The notes: generated from the sequence alone by a model not told the origin. A DNA stretch of 34,536 nucleotides from Clostridium sp. Cult3 (GCF_021655115.1 NZ_PPXY01000060.1:1-34536), one strand, 5' to 3'. Positions 26,220-34,211 are shown, counted from the stretch's first letter. Made by a program: numbers and translations.

Positions 26220-27362
26220 ATGATTTATTTTGATAACGCAGCAACATCTTTTCCTAAACCCAACAGGGTTTATGATTCTATTATAGGGGTTATGAAAGAA
26301 TATGGAGCAAATCCTGGTAGATCAGGTCATAAATTGGCATTAAAGCTTGGAAGGGAAATGTTTGAAACCAGGGAATTAATAGCGAAGCTATTTAATATAG
26401 ATAACCCAATGAATATTATATTTACTTTCAATTGTACGGAAAGTTTAAATCTAGGAATTAAAGGTATATTAAAAAGAGGGGACCATGTAATAACTACGTC
26501 TATGGAACATAACTCAGTTTTAAGGCCTCTGATGGCATTGGAGAGGGAAGGAATTGAAACAACCATAGTTAAGGGGGACCTAATGGGTAGAGTTGATCCT
26601 AGGGATATTCAAGAAAGCATAAAAAAGAACACCAAATTAATAGTTACTACCCATGTATCCAATTTAACTGGTACAATTATGCCTATCGAAGAGATTGGGA
26701 GAATCGCTAAGAAAAATGGCATATATTATTTAGTAGATGCAGCCCAGTCGGCAGGAGTGTATGATATTGACGTAGAAAAAATGAATATAGATATGTTGGC
26801 TTTTCCTGGACATAAAGGGTTGCTTGGCCCCCAGGGAACAGGCGGACTATATATAAGGGATGGATTGGATATAGAGGAGCTTATAGAGGGAGGTACCGGC
26901 AGTATATCTCATCTATTGGAACAACCAGATATAAGACCAGATAAATATGAAAGTGGAACTCCTAATGGGCCAGGTATTGTGGGTTTAGGAGCAGGTATTA
27001 GTTATATTTTACAAGAAGGAATTGAAAACATTAGGAAACACGAAGAAAAGTTGACTCAGCATTTTATAGAAGAAGCGCTAAAGATAGAAGGAGTAAAGGT
27101 ATATGGACCTTTAGATATAAAACAACAAGGGGCTGTAGTTCCAGTTAATATTGGACTTGAAGACTCATCAGAAATAAGCTATATACTGGATGAAAACTAT
27201 AATATTTGTGTAAGACCAGGACTACACTGTGCCCCCCTTGCTCATAAAACCATAGGTACTTTTGAACAAGGGGTTGTTAGATTTAGTTTCGGTCCTTATA
27301 ATACTCATGATGAAATTGAATTGGCAATAAAAGCTATCAGGGAAACATCCAAAGAAGTATAA
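26220..27362 (+). CDS. Cysteine desulfurase family protein (class V aminotransferase fold)
   Basis: This 380-residue PLP enzyme is predicted to transfer sulfur from cysteine. It begins MIYFDNAATSFPKPNRV. The PLP lysine lies in DMLAFPGHKGLLGPQGTGGL, with the usual DAAQSAG aspartate before it. The catalytic cysteine is in RPGLHCAPLAHKTIGT, on a short loop like SufS. This matches the clostridial subgroup of stand-alone enzymes rather than a dedicated suf or nif operon; no scaffold gene follows. Start set at 26220 since GGAGGTG lies six bases before; a GTG at 26211 is part of that site. The DUF4446 gene follows by 16 bp. Confidence 0.93.
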   Translation: MIYFDNAATSFPKPNRVYDSIIGVMKEYGANPGRSGHKLALKLGREMFETRELIAKLFNIDNPMNIIFTFNCTESLNLGIKGILKRGDHVITTSMEHNSVLRPLMALEREGIETTIVKGDLMGRVDPRDIQESIKKNTKLIVTTHVSNLTGTIMPIEEIGRIAKKNGIYYLVDAAQSAGVYDIDVEKMNIDMLAFPGHKGLLGPQGTGGLYIRDGLDIEELIEGGTGSISHLLEQPDIRPDKYESGTPNGPGIVGLGAGISYILQEGIENIRKHEEKLTQHFIEEALKIEGVKVYGPLDIKQQGAVVPVNIGLEDSSEISYILDENYNICVRPGLHCAPLAHKTIGTFEQGVVRFSFGPYNTHDEIELAIKAIRETSKEV

Positions 27363-27378
27363 GAAAGGAGCAATGTAT

Positions 27379-27897
27379 ATGAATCAGGTACGGGAATTAA
27401 TCGAAATATATAATACCGAAATTGTTTTAGGACTATTGGTAGCTTTTTTAGTATTGTTGGCTTTATATTTAATTACTGAAATAAGACTCTCAAAGCTAAA
27501 GGAAAGATACAATAAGTTGGTACAAGGTGTTGATGGAATAAATATTGAAGATTTACTCATTAAAAACGGGGAAGAAATAGATGATTTGAGAGATGATGTT
27601 AGAAAATTGAATAAGGAACTGGATAGTACGAATACAAAGCTTACCTTTGCAATTCAAAAAGTAGGTTTTATTAGATATAATGCTTTTGCAGATATGGGAT
27701 CTGAGCTTAGTTTTTCTATAGCTTTTTTGGATAATTTTCTAAATGGTTTTATCTTTACAAGTATTTATGGACGAGAACAGTCCACCTGTTATGCAAAACC
27801 AATAAAAAATGGCAAATCTGTATATCCATTATCAACAGAAGAAATGCAAGCCATAGATAGAGCTATTAAAGGTGAAACTTATGCTAAATCTATTTAG
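27379..27897 (+). CDS. DUF4446 family membrane-anchored protein
   Basis: This 172-residue protein has one N-terminal transmembrane segment (about 15-37: IVLGLLVAFLVLLALYLI), a coiled-coil-like stretch (DDLRDDVRKLNKELDSTNTK) and a conserved globular end. The end, QKVGFIRYNAFADMGSELSF then FTSIYGREQSTCYAKPI, is the DUF4446 signature. Its function is unknown. Start at 27379 because AGGAG lies 8 bases upstream; the ATG at 27373 is too close. It follows the cysteine desulfurase gene closely and is 14 bp before the lipid kinase gene, so they are probably one operon. Confidence 0.88.
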   Translation: MNQVRELIEIYNTEIVLGLLVAFLVLLALYLITEIRLSKLKERYNKLVQGVDGINIEDLLIKNGEEIDDLRDDVRKLNKELDSTNTKLTFAIQKVGFIRYNAFADMGSELSFSIAFLDNFLNGFIFTSIYGREQSTCYAKPIKNGKSVYPLSTEEMQAIDRAIKGETYAKSI

Positions 27898-27911
27898 ATA
27901 GGAGGGGCCTT

Positions 27912-28793
27912 GTGGAAAAACTACTTTTTATAATAAATCCAGTAGCAGGTGGGGGAAAGGCTAAAAGACTTGTACCTGTTATTGAAAACTTTATGAAAGA
28001 AACTAAAAAACCTTACGATATAGTTTTTACAGATAGACCTAAAGAAGCCACTCATTTATCCAAAAGAGGAATAAAAAAAGGTTATAATACCATAGTTGCT
28101 GTTGGTGGAGATGGTACAGTAAATGAAGTTGCGATAGGTATATTAGAATCGGGAAGGGGTATCTTAGGGATAATTCCAAGTGGTACAGGAAATGATCTGG
28201 CTAGAACTTTGGATATACCCTTTGACCCTGTAGAAGCTATGGATATCATTATTAAAGGGAACAAAAAACAGATAGATATTGGTTTTGTTAACAATAATCC
28301 ATTTTTAAATATAGCAAGTATTGGATTGGATTCAGAAGTGGTTAAGAATACGGAAAAGATAAAGATTAGGATAAGGTCTAGGATAGCCTATGTATTAGGA
28401 GTACTAAGTACATTGTTTAGCTTTAAAGATAAAAAGATAAAGCTGGAAATTGATGATATACCAATGGATAAAAATGTTTTTTTGGTGGCTGTAGGCAATG
28501 GTAAATACTATGGTGGTGGATTAAAAATATTGCCTATGGCTATTGCAGAAGATGGATATTTTCATGTATGTGTAATAAATAAGGCTTCTAAAATAAAATT
28601 GTTATTTTTGTTTCCATCAATATTAAAGGGAAAACATATTAAGTTTAGAAAAGATGTTGAAATTTTCAAGGCAAAAAAGATAAAAGTAGTAACTGAAGAT
28701 AAGACGTATTTAAATATAGATGGGGAAATACACGATATAGAAAGAGAAACTTTATTTATGGTAGGAGATGAAAGATTAACTGTTTTTTGCTAG
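27912..28793 (+). CDS. Diacylglycerol kinase family lipid kinase (DgkB/YegS type)
   Basis: This 293-residue soluble enzyme is expected to phosphorylate diacylglycerol or a related lipid at the membrane face. The catalytic-domain motifs are intact: INPVAGGGKAKR at the nucleotide loop, IVAVGGDGTVNEVAIG with GGDGT, and IIPSGTGNDLARTL. The C-terminal beta-sandwich contains VAVGNGKYYGGGLKILPMA and LNIDGE. The start is GTG, four bases after GGAGGGG; no better start fits the conserved N-terminus. A strong terminator follows. Confidence 0.94.
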   Translation: MEKLLFIINPVAGGGKAKRLVPVIENFMKETKKPYDIVFTDRPKEATHLSKRGIKKGYNTIVAVGGDGTVNEVAIGILESGRGILGIIPSGTGNDLARTLDIPFDPVEAMDIIIKGNKKQIDIGFVNNNPFLNIASIGLDSEVVKNTEKIKIRIRSRIAYVLGVLSTLFSFKDKKIKLEIDDIPMDKNVFLVAVGNGKYYGGGLKILPMAIAEDGYFHVCVINKASKIKLLFLFPSILKGKHIKFRKDVEIFKAKKIKVVTEDKTYLNIDGEIHDIERETLFMVGDERLTVFC

Positions 28794-28802
28794 AATTAAT
28801 GG

Positions 28803-28827
28803 AAGTAGCCTATGGGCTACTTTTTTT
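28803..28827. terminator. Terminator between the lipid kinase gene and yyaC
   Basis: AAGTAGCC and GGCTACTT form an 8-bp stem with a TATG loop, followed by T residues on the plus strand. The yyaC stop (28817-28819) lies in the right arm, so the convergent genes overlap at the terminator. Confidence 0.85.
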
Positions 28828-29401
28828 GCCTTTTAGATTGATTATAAAGTATAAATAGGGCTCTATTTATACTTTGAGAGATGATTTCTGCCATATTCAT
28901 GACTAGACTTAGCCTAGTATTTTGCAAAACCATGTATTCCATCATGCCTCCTATATTTACAACTCCCGTAATACTTATGTCACCAATAATGGGAAGTTTT
29001 TTATTGACACCTAAACCAGGCTTTAACGGGCCTTTGTTAATACTTACATGACCTATTTTGTTAAAGCTTCCTAGGGATGCGTCTATAGCTAATATGAAAG
29101 GGTCTAGGTGAGTATAGTTTATTTTGTTGATAGTATCTTGCAAGTTTTTAGCATGAACTGGCTGGTCTAAGGTACCTAATAGATGAACTTTTTCATAAGA
29201 TAATATATAGGGATTTAGCTTATAACCAACTAAAGGGCCTAGAGAATCACCGGTAGACCTATCTGTACCTATACATAATATGATCAATTCTTGATGGGGT
29301 TTGATACTAGAGGATATATGCTTTAGTAGAAGCCGAGAAATATCCATAATAGCATAGGGTGAATTCATATCAACATAATCCTTGTTAACTGTATCTGTCA
29401 T
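28817..29401 (-). CDS. yyaC: Spore protein YyaC (DUF1256, protease-like fold)
   Basis: This 194-residue protein is found only in endospore formers. Conserved blocks: LIILCIGTDRSTGDSLGPLVGYKL, then FILAIDASLGSFNKIGHVSI and GVVNIGGMMEYMVLQNTRLS. The fold is related to germination protease GPR and hydrogenase-maturation proteases; the exact activity is unknown. Start set at 29401 because AGGAGG lies six bases upstream; a TTG two codons earlier belongs to that spacing. It is on the opposite strand to its neighbours. No sigma-G or sigma-F promoter match was convincing. Its presence is the best single sign that the organism sporulates. Confidence 0.92.
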   Translation of the reverse strand: MTDTVNKDYVDMNSPYAIMDISRLLLKHISSSIKPHQELIILCIGTDRSTGDSLGPLVGYKLNPYILSYEKVHLLGTLDQPVHAKNLQDTINKINYTHLDPFILAIDASLGSFNKIGHVSINKGPLKPGLGVNKKLPIIGDISITGVVNIGGMMEYMVLQNTRLSLVMNMAEIISQSINRALFILYNQSKRQKK

Positions 29402-29661
29402 ATTCAACCTCCTGGATAGTCTTTTATATTAATACTATGATTGATACAATCCTATTAGAAGTATATCCATATGGAAAAGATAAATACTTATATATATTCA
29501 TAATTTTTATCTGGTTAATTATTAAGAAATCTTAATAATTTAGCTATTGGACTTAAAATGTGAATTCAATATCGAAGGAATCCATTGAAATTAACGGAAT
29601 CCCATCAAAAGGTATATAAATTAAAAAATTGAATAGAATAGGAATAGACAGGCTTAAGATG
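29402..29661. other. Intergenic region upstream of yyaC and the M23 peptidase gene
   Basis: Divergent, AT-rich and without a gene. The only structure I see is an inverted repeat at 29517-29540: arms AATTATTAAGA and TCTTAATAATT, two bases apart, which looks like an operator. No ribosome site with an open frame was found. Confidence 0.5.
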
Positions 29662-29689
29662 TTGAAAATTTTTTTTGCTATGTTATAAT
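29662..29689 (+). promoter_or_regulatory. Promoter of the M23 peptidase gene
   Basis: TTGAAA (29662-29667), 16-bp spacer, TATAAT (29684-29689). The leader is about 95 nt and contains the WalR-like site at 29712-29728. Confidence 0.7.
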
Positions 29690-29711
29690 AAGTTCATGTT
29701 ATTGCAAAATA

Positions 29712-29728
29712 GTTACAAAACAGTTACA
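29712..29728 (-). promoter_or_regulatory. WalR-like binding site
   Basis: On the minus strand TGTAAC, five bases, TGTAAC: an exact fit to the WalR (YycF) consensus TGTWAH-N5-TGTWAH. It lies just after the predicted transcription start of a cell-wall peptidase gene, a class of gene controlled by WalRK. Its place would suit repression, or activation of an unseen downstream promoter. Confidence 0.55.
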
Positions 29729-29791
29729 AAAGTCTTAATAGAAGTTTAAAATGGTTTTAAGGCTATTTAAAAATAGGGAGGTACTAAAACC

Positions 29792-31237
29792 ATGGATGAA
29801 CAAAACCATATGGGGCTGGAGGGGTTTAACTCGCCAATAGGAACAAAGATCCCGTTAAAAGGACTAAAGGATTCAATAAATAAATTTAGCAAGAAATTTA
29901 ATTTTAAGAAGATGCTTTTAGGGATTATGTTAGTTGTAATAGTGAGTTTATCCTTTGCTGCTTATAAGATCAACGAGGTTAGAACGAGAGCTTTTATAGT
30001 ACATTTTGGAAATCAACAGATAGGAATCGTTAGAGATAAAGAGCAGGCTTTAAATATATTAGAAAATATGAAACAAGAGCTAGCTAGTACATATGATATT
30101 GACATCGTGTTGAACGAAGGTATTAGATTTGAAGATACCCATGCAAAAGATGATGTGTTGGCATCTACTGATGAAATAAGAGAGAATATCAAATCTAAGA
30201 TGACATTTTTGGTTGGCGGTTATGTATTGTTAGTTGACAATAAAGAGGTAGGCGCTACGAAGGCTAAAGAAGATTTAGAAGATATACTAGAGAAGCTTAA
30301 GAAACCCTATATTAAAGATGAGGAAACTGAAAGGAATATAAAGGAAGTAAAATTTGTTGAAGATGTAAAGGTTGAAAAAAGAAATATACCATTGAATAAA
30401 CTAAAAGATAAAGATGAGCTTTTCCAATATATACAGACGGGAACAGAGGAAATAAAGACTCATGTGGTAGAAGTTGGAGAAAGCCTTTGGACCATATCAA
30501 AAATATATGACATACCTATAGATGATTTAATTGCAGCTAACTCTGATAGGGATCCAGACAAGTTACAAATAGGCGATGAAATAAAACTATTGATACCTAA
30601 ATCTATGTTAACTGTTGCTACGGTAGAAGAGGCTAAGTATAAGGAAAAAGTGGATTATGAGGTAAAGATTGAATACGATAAAAACATGTATAAGACTGAA
30701 AAAAAGGTGAAAGTCAAAGGCTCAGAAGGCGAAAATGAAGTCATAGCCAAGATAGTAAAGCATAATGGAGTAGTCGTAGATAAGGAAATAATAGAAGAAA
30801 AGGTTATAGAAGCACCTGTTGATGAACTTGTAGTAAAGGGAACTAAAGAAGTACCAAAGACCATAGCTACTGGTGCCTTTCTAATGCCTACCAGAGGTTC
30901 CATATCTTCTAGGTATGGAATGCGAAATGGGCGTATGCACAGGGGTTTAGACATTGCTGCTAGGACGGGAACGCCTATTAAGGCAGCTGATGGAGGTAAA
31001 GTTATCTTTGCTGGAAGAAAAGGTGCCTATGGGAATTTAGTAGAGATAGATCATGGCAATGGATATGTTACTAGATATGGACATTGTAGCACAATAAATG
31101 TTAAAGTTGGTGAAAGGGTTTATAAAGGTCAGGTTGTAGCTAAGGTAGGCAATACTGGTAGATCTACCGGCTCACATCTCCATTTTGAGGTGTTGAAAAA
31201 TGGACGAAACCAAAACCCTGCAGGTTATGTACGTTAA
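29792..31237 (+). CDS. Membrane-anchored cell-wall peptidase (LysM-G5-M23)
   Basis: This 481-residue protein is predicted to cut peptidoglycan cross-links outside the cell. A positively charged N-terminus precedes one transmembrane segment (about 41-58), so it is a signal anchor. Residues 224-268 form a LysM domain (HVVEVGESLWTISKIYDI, ending GDEIKLLIP). Residues about 276-350 are a G5 domain. Residues 382-475 are the M23 peptidase: His383 and Asp387 in HRGLDIAA, His431 in RYGHCS, and His462/His464 in SHLHFE, so the zinc site is complete. The start follows GGGAGG. A WalR-like site near the promoter fits control with cell-wall growth. Sporulation proteins of SpoIIQ type differ in lacking LysM. 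Confidence 0.93.
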   Translation: MDEQNHMGLEGFNSPIGTKIPLKGLKDSINKFSKKFNFKKMLLGIMLVVIVSLSFAAYKINEVRTRAFIVHFGNQQIGIVRDKEQALNILENMKQELASTYDIDIVLNEGIRFEDTHAKDDVLASTDEIRENIKSKMTFLVGGYVLLVDNKEVGATKAKEDLEDILEKLKKPYIKDEETERNIKEVKFVEDVKVEKRNIPLNKLKDKDELFQYIQTGTEEIKTHVVEVGESLWTISKIYDIPIDDLIAANSDRDPDKLQIGDEIKLLIPKSMLTVATVEEAKYKEKVDYEVKIEYDKNMYKTEKKVKVKGSEGENEVIAKIVKHNGVVVDKEIIEEKVIEAPVDELVVKGTKEVPKTIATGAFLMPTRGSISSRYGMRNGRMHRGLDIAARTGTPIKAADGGKVIFAGRKGAYGNLVEIDHGNGYVTRYGHCSTINVKVGERVYKGQVVAKVGNTGRSTGSHLHFEVLKNGRNQNPAGYVR

Positions 31238-31263
31238 AGAGGAAGATTTTCTTCCTCTTTTTT
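31236..31263 (+). terminator. Terminator after the M23 peptidase gene
   Basis: AAAGAGGAAGA (31236-31246) and its exact complement form an 11-bp stem with a TTT loop, then a T run. It overlaps the stop codon of the gene. Confidence 0.9.
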
Positions 31264-31275
31264 GTTGCAAAATTT

Positions 31276-31327
31276 GGCACTAACAAACTTTTAGCTCAGT
31301 AAATTAGTAAGTTAGTGCCGGGGACGG
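31276..31327. repeat. REP-like inverted repeat with GTGCCGGGGACGG end
   Basis: GGCACTAAC (31276-31284) and GTTAGTGCC (31311-31319) are exact complements 26 bp apart, and GGGGACGG follows directly. From memory, GTGCC-GGGGACGG palindromes are common in Firmicutes as dispersed REP elements mobilised by RAYT/IS200-like transposases. No transposase gene is in the window, so this is presumably a non-autonomous copy. Confidence 0.5.
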
Positions 31328-31342
31328 ATATTTACTTAGTAT

Positions 31343-32218
31343 TTATAAACTATCGTCAAGCAGAAATAAAACTAATAGTAAAACTAAAAAGTTTTCCAAT
31401 AGATTATTACTATCTGGCAAGGGTCGCCTCTTTCCTTCCTTTTCAATATCATTAGTTTTTTCCTTAGAGGGATCAAAGAATAATTTTTGTAAGTTAACTA
31501 AGCCTGCTCCTTGGGTTTCTCTTGATTCGTGTAAATCACTACAGGATGCCATTAATTTTTTCTTTACCTCTTTAGGAGAAATATTCTCATATTTATTCAA
31601 CAACAGAGCAGCACTACCAGAAATCAAAGGTGTGGCCATAGATGTACCACTTTGAGGTTTATACCCATCTAGCTTAGTATTTGATAATGAATTAATATTT
31701 ACTCCTGGTGCTACAACATCAGGCTTTGAGATTCCTTCAATGGTAGGGCCACGGCTTGAAAAACTAGCAATGGTATCATCACTAATATCTATGGTTCTAT
31801 TATCATTAGTTGCACCTACGGTTATAACATTAGGACTAATCCCTGGGGACAATATGGTTCTTTCATCAGGCCCATTATTACCTGCAGCAGCTACAACTAT
31901 GATTCCCTTATTTACTGCTTCGGTTACGGCTTTACATAATGGATCATTTCTACAAGAATTATTGGCAGGACTTCCAATAGATAGATTTAATATCTTTGTA
32001 TTATATTGATCTTTAGTTTCAACAACATAAGATATAGCTTTAATAATAGTAGATGTATTGCCACTGCCTTCATTATCTAATGCTTTTATGGCTAAGATAT
32101 TAGCCTCTGGAGCAATACCTGTATATTTTCCCCTAGAAGAATATCCATTACCAGCAGTAATCCCAGCTACATGAGTACCGTGAACCATAAGCCAAAAAAT
32201 GTAATGGCTTGATTTCAA
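31343..32218 (-). pseudogene. 5'-truncated subtilisin-like (S8) serine peptidase
   Basis: This frame of 291 residues encodes most of a subtilase catalytic domain. The histidine motif is HGTHVAGITAGNG with His13, the oxyanion Asn114 is in AAAGNNGP, and the serine motif is SGTSMATP with Ser193. Everything before the histidine is missing: no signal peptide, no propeptide, and no Asp motif (D-T/S-G) of the catalytic triad. Similarity starts at VHGTH and the 11 residues before it, MKSSHYIFWLM, are unlike any subtilase. The break coincides with a small hairpin at 32189-32210. No ribosome site precedes it. The C-terminus ends in a short hydrophobic run (FLVLLLVLFLL). Almost certainly inactive. Confidence 0.85.
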
Positions 32219-32252
32219 TGGGTGTAGGGGTTAGCTATAGGGAAAAAATGTT

Positions 32253-32281
32253 TTGACCCTATTAATTCTATTTTATAAGAT
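32253..32281 (+). promoter_or_regulatory. Candidate promoter of the AlbA_2-domain gene
   Basis: TTGACC (32253-32258), 17-bp spacer, TAAGAT (32276-32281), 65 bp before the start codon. Confidence 0.5.
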
Positions 32282-32346
32282 TATAGTATATAATATAGTT
32301 AGAATATTCTGGTCAGAAATACAAAGTAGATAGGAAGTTGATAATA

Positions 32347-33771
32347 ATGAAAACTAAACAACTTATAGATTTGATTAATGGTGGCGAGAGCCTAACTGTT
32401 GAATTTAAACAGAGCAAAAACAAGTTAAATAGGGATGTATTTGATTCAGTTTGTGCTTTTTTAAATCGTAATGGGGGCCATTTATTTTTAGGTGTCAATG
32501 ATGATGGAACCATCATTGGAATTGACAGAGGTGAAATTGATAAACTAAAAAAGAATTTTGTAACTTCTATGAATAATCCATTAAAAATTAATCCTACTTT
32601 TTATTTGACTGTAGAAGAAGTTGAAATTGAAAATAAGATAATTTTATATATTTTTGTTCCAGAAAGTTCACAGGTGCACCGTTGTAATGGAAAGATTTAT
32701 GATAGAAATGAGGATGGCGATATCGATATTACTGATAATACTAATCTCGTAGCTAGTTTATATATGAGAAAGCAGAGCACCTATACAGAAAATAGAATAT
32801 ATCCTTACGCAAGTATTACAGATCTCAGAAAGGATTTATTTATTAAAGCAAGAAAATTAGCTTCTAATCAAAGGCCTAATCATCCTTGGCAACATATGGA
32901 TGACATGGAGCTTCTAAGAAGTGCAGGATTATATCTTAAAGATCTACAAAGTGGGGAGGAAGGAATTACTTTAGCAGGTATTTTACTTCTTGGGAAGGAC
33001 GAATTAATTTCATCTGCTCTTCCACATTATAAAACCGATGCTATTTTACGTAAGGAGAATGTTGATCGCTATGATGATAGAGATGATATTAGAACTAATT
33101 TAATAGATAGCTATGAGAGACTAATGCAATTTGTTGCCAAACATCTAAATGACAAATTTTATTTAGAAAGAGATCAAAGAATAAGCCTTAGAGATAAAAT
33201 TTTTAGGGAAGTAATATCTAATATTTTAATTCATAGGGAGTTTTCGAATCCATATCCTGCTAAATTTATAATCGAAAAGGATAGGGTTTATACAGAAAAT
33301 AGTAACAAGCCCCATGGAAATGGAATAATTGATCCTGAGAATTTTTCACCATACCCTAAAAATCCTACTATAGCAAAATTTTTTAAAGAAATAGGATGGG
33401 TAGAAGAACTTGGATCTGGAGTTAGAAATATTTATAAATATAATATGATATATTCAGGTACAGAACCTATATTTATAGAAGAAGATGTATTTAAAACCAT
33501 TATTCCACTATATGAGCAAACTACCAACCAAGCTACCAACCAAGCTAGTGACCAAGCTACCAACCAAGCTGATGGAGAAATCGAAGACTTGCTTGAATTT
33601 TGTAGAATACCAAGAAGTAGAAGTGAAATGCAAGAATTTATGGGTCTAAGTAATAGGGGGTACTTTAGAACCAAAATATTAAACCCACTCATAAAAGGCG
33701 GACTTTTAAAATTAACAATTCCAGAGAAACCCACAAGCCCAAATCAAAAGTATTATTCTGAAAGAAGGTAA
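32347..33771 (+). CDS. AlbA_2 (Schlafen-type) DNA-binding, ATP-binding regulator-like protein
   Basis: This 474-residue protein starts with an AlbA_2 domain (about 1-130: GESLTVEFKQSK, then NRNGGHLFLGVNDDGTIIGI), common in predicted transcription regulators. A GHKL-type ATP-binding domain of the HATPase_c_4 (RecG-like) kind follows, seen in REVISNILIHREFSNPY and GWVEELGSGVRNIYKY. Then comes a low-complexity linker of TNQA/SDQA units, coded by four 12-bp repeats, and a winged-helix end (EDLLEFCRIPRSRSEMQEFMG). Members occur widely in mobile or accessory DNA; their function is mostly unknown, though some are linked to phage or stress responses. Start at 32347, with AGGAAG 9 bases upstream; a TTG three codons earlier is possible. 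Confidence 0.85.
   Translation: MKTKQLIDLINGGESLTVEFKQSKNKLNRDVFDSVCAFLNRNGGHLFLGVNDDGTIIGIDRGEIDKLKKNFVTSMNNPLKINPTFYLTVEEVEIENKIILYIFVPESSQVHRCNGKIYDRNEDGDIDITDNTNLVASLYMRKQSTYTENRIYPYASITDLRKDLFIKARKLASNQRPNHPWQHMDDMELLRSAGLYLKDLQSGEEGITLAGILLLGKDELISSALPHYKTDAILRKENVDRYDDRDDIRTNLIDSYERLMQFVAKHLNDKFYLERDQRISLRDKIFREVISNILIHREFSNPYPAKFIIEKDRVYTENSNKPHGNGIIDPENFSPYPKNPTIAKFFKEIGWVEELGSGVRNIYKYNMIYSGTEPIFIEEDVFKTIIPLYEQTTNQATNQASDQATNQADGEIEDLLEFCRIPRSRSEMQEFMGLSNRGYFRTKILNPLIKGGLLKLTIPEKPTSPNQKYYSERR
33521..33568 (+). repeat. In-frame 12-bp tandem repeat (4 copies)
   Basis: CTACCAACCAAG occurs three times exactly and once as CTAGTGACCAAG, giving TNQA, TNQA, SDQA and TNQA units in the linker of the AlbA_2 protein. 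A 12-bp unit can expand or contract without breaking the frame. Confidence 0.95.
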
Positions 33772-33922
33772 TAAAGTATTTACTTATAAAATTTGACGAG
33801 TAGATTTCAAATTTGTCAAGTAACTATACTAGTAAAATATAAAAAGCTTGATAAATGGCGATATTACAGGGACAAGAATTAACTAGTAATAAATTAGCTT
33901 AACAAGTAAATTTTAAAATTAG

Positions 33923-34093
33923 CGAGTAATAAATATATATCGTTTAAAATATGCCCTACACAAAAAAATAGAGGTAATTTTCCCTGCTATTTATGAATAC
34001 TGCTTTAATACTGATGATTTTTTAGAAAATGAAGAAATGATTAAAAACAACAGTATGTCCATGAAAGATGCATATCTAAAAATTATAATATAG
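33923..34093 (+). pseudogene. Small gene remnant, unknown
   Basis: A frame open from a stop at 33920-33922 to TAG at 34091-34093 reads RLKYALHKKIEVIFPAIYEY, then CFNTDDFLENEEMIKNNSMS and MKDAYLKIII. It looks like protein-coding sequence but has no start codon in its first half and no ribosome site. It is followed by a good terminator. I do not recognise the family; it is probably the 3' end of a lost gene. Confidence 0.4.
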
Positions 34094-34100
34094 TTATTAT

Positions 34101-34122
34101 AAAGGGCCAGGGGCCCTTTTTT
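34101..34122 (+). terminator. Terminator after the gene remnant
   Basis: AAAGGGCC and GGCCCTTT form an 8-bp stem with an AGG loop followed by T residues. It lies 7 bp after the remnant stop codon, suggesting that a real gene once ended here. Confidence 0.8.
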
Positions 34123-34211
34123 AGTTAGAGAAAATTAGAATACATAAAATTTAACTAGTAATTTTAAAATGTAGCGAGTAGATTTTAAAATTAGCTAGTA
34201 GCATATCTTAT

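Larger units (their letters stand above)
33788..34201 (+). repeat. Iteron-like array: nine CNAGTA-centred direct repeats, mostly 20-21 bp apart
   Basis: The core CNAGTA preceded by an A/T-rich block (roughly AAAATTARCNAGTAR) recurs in direct orientation. Core starts are 33797, 33817, 33829; 33882, 33903, 33923; and 34155, 34175, 34195. Spacing within groups is 20, 12; 21, 20; 20, 20. Nothing in this stretch has a good start and ribosome site. A gene remnant and a terminator lie between the second and third groups. Confidence 0.7.

Noticed and set aside
28817-29401. YyaC as a hydrogenase maturation protease
   Set aside because: The IGTDRSTGDSLGPLVG motif and the overall pattern are those of DUF1256 spore proteins, and no hydrogenase genes are near.
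29420-29460. Sigma-G-type promoter before yyaC
   Set aside because: CATAGTA looks like a -10, but no -35 of the right sequence lies at a suitable distance.
30655-30954. Minus-strand frame inside the M23 peptidase gene
   Set aside because: It is the shadow of a gene with intact domains; serine/threonine-rich nonsense composition.
33788-34201. CRISPR array
   Set aside because: Repeats are short, degenerate and about 20 bp apart centre to centre, with no unique spacers of 30 bp or more and no cas genes.
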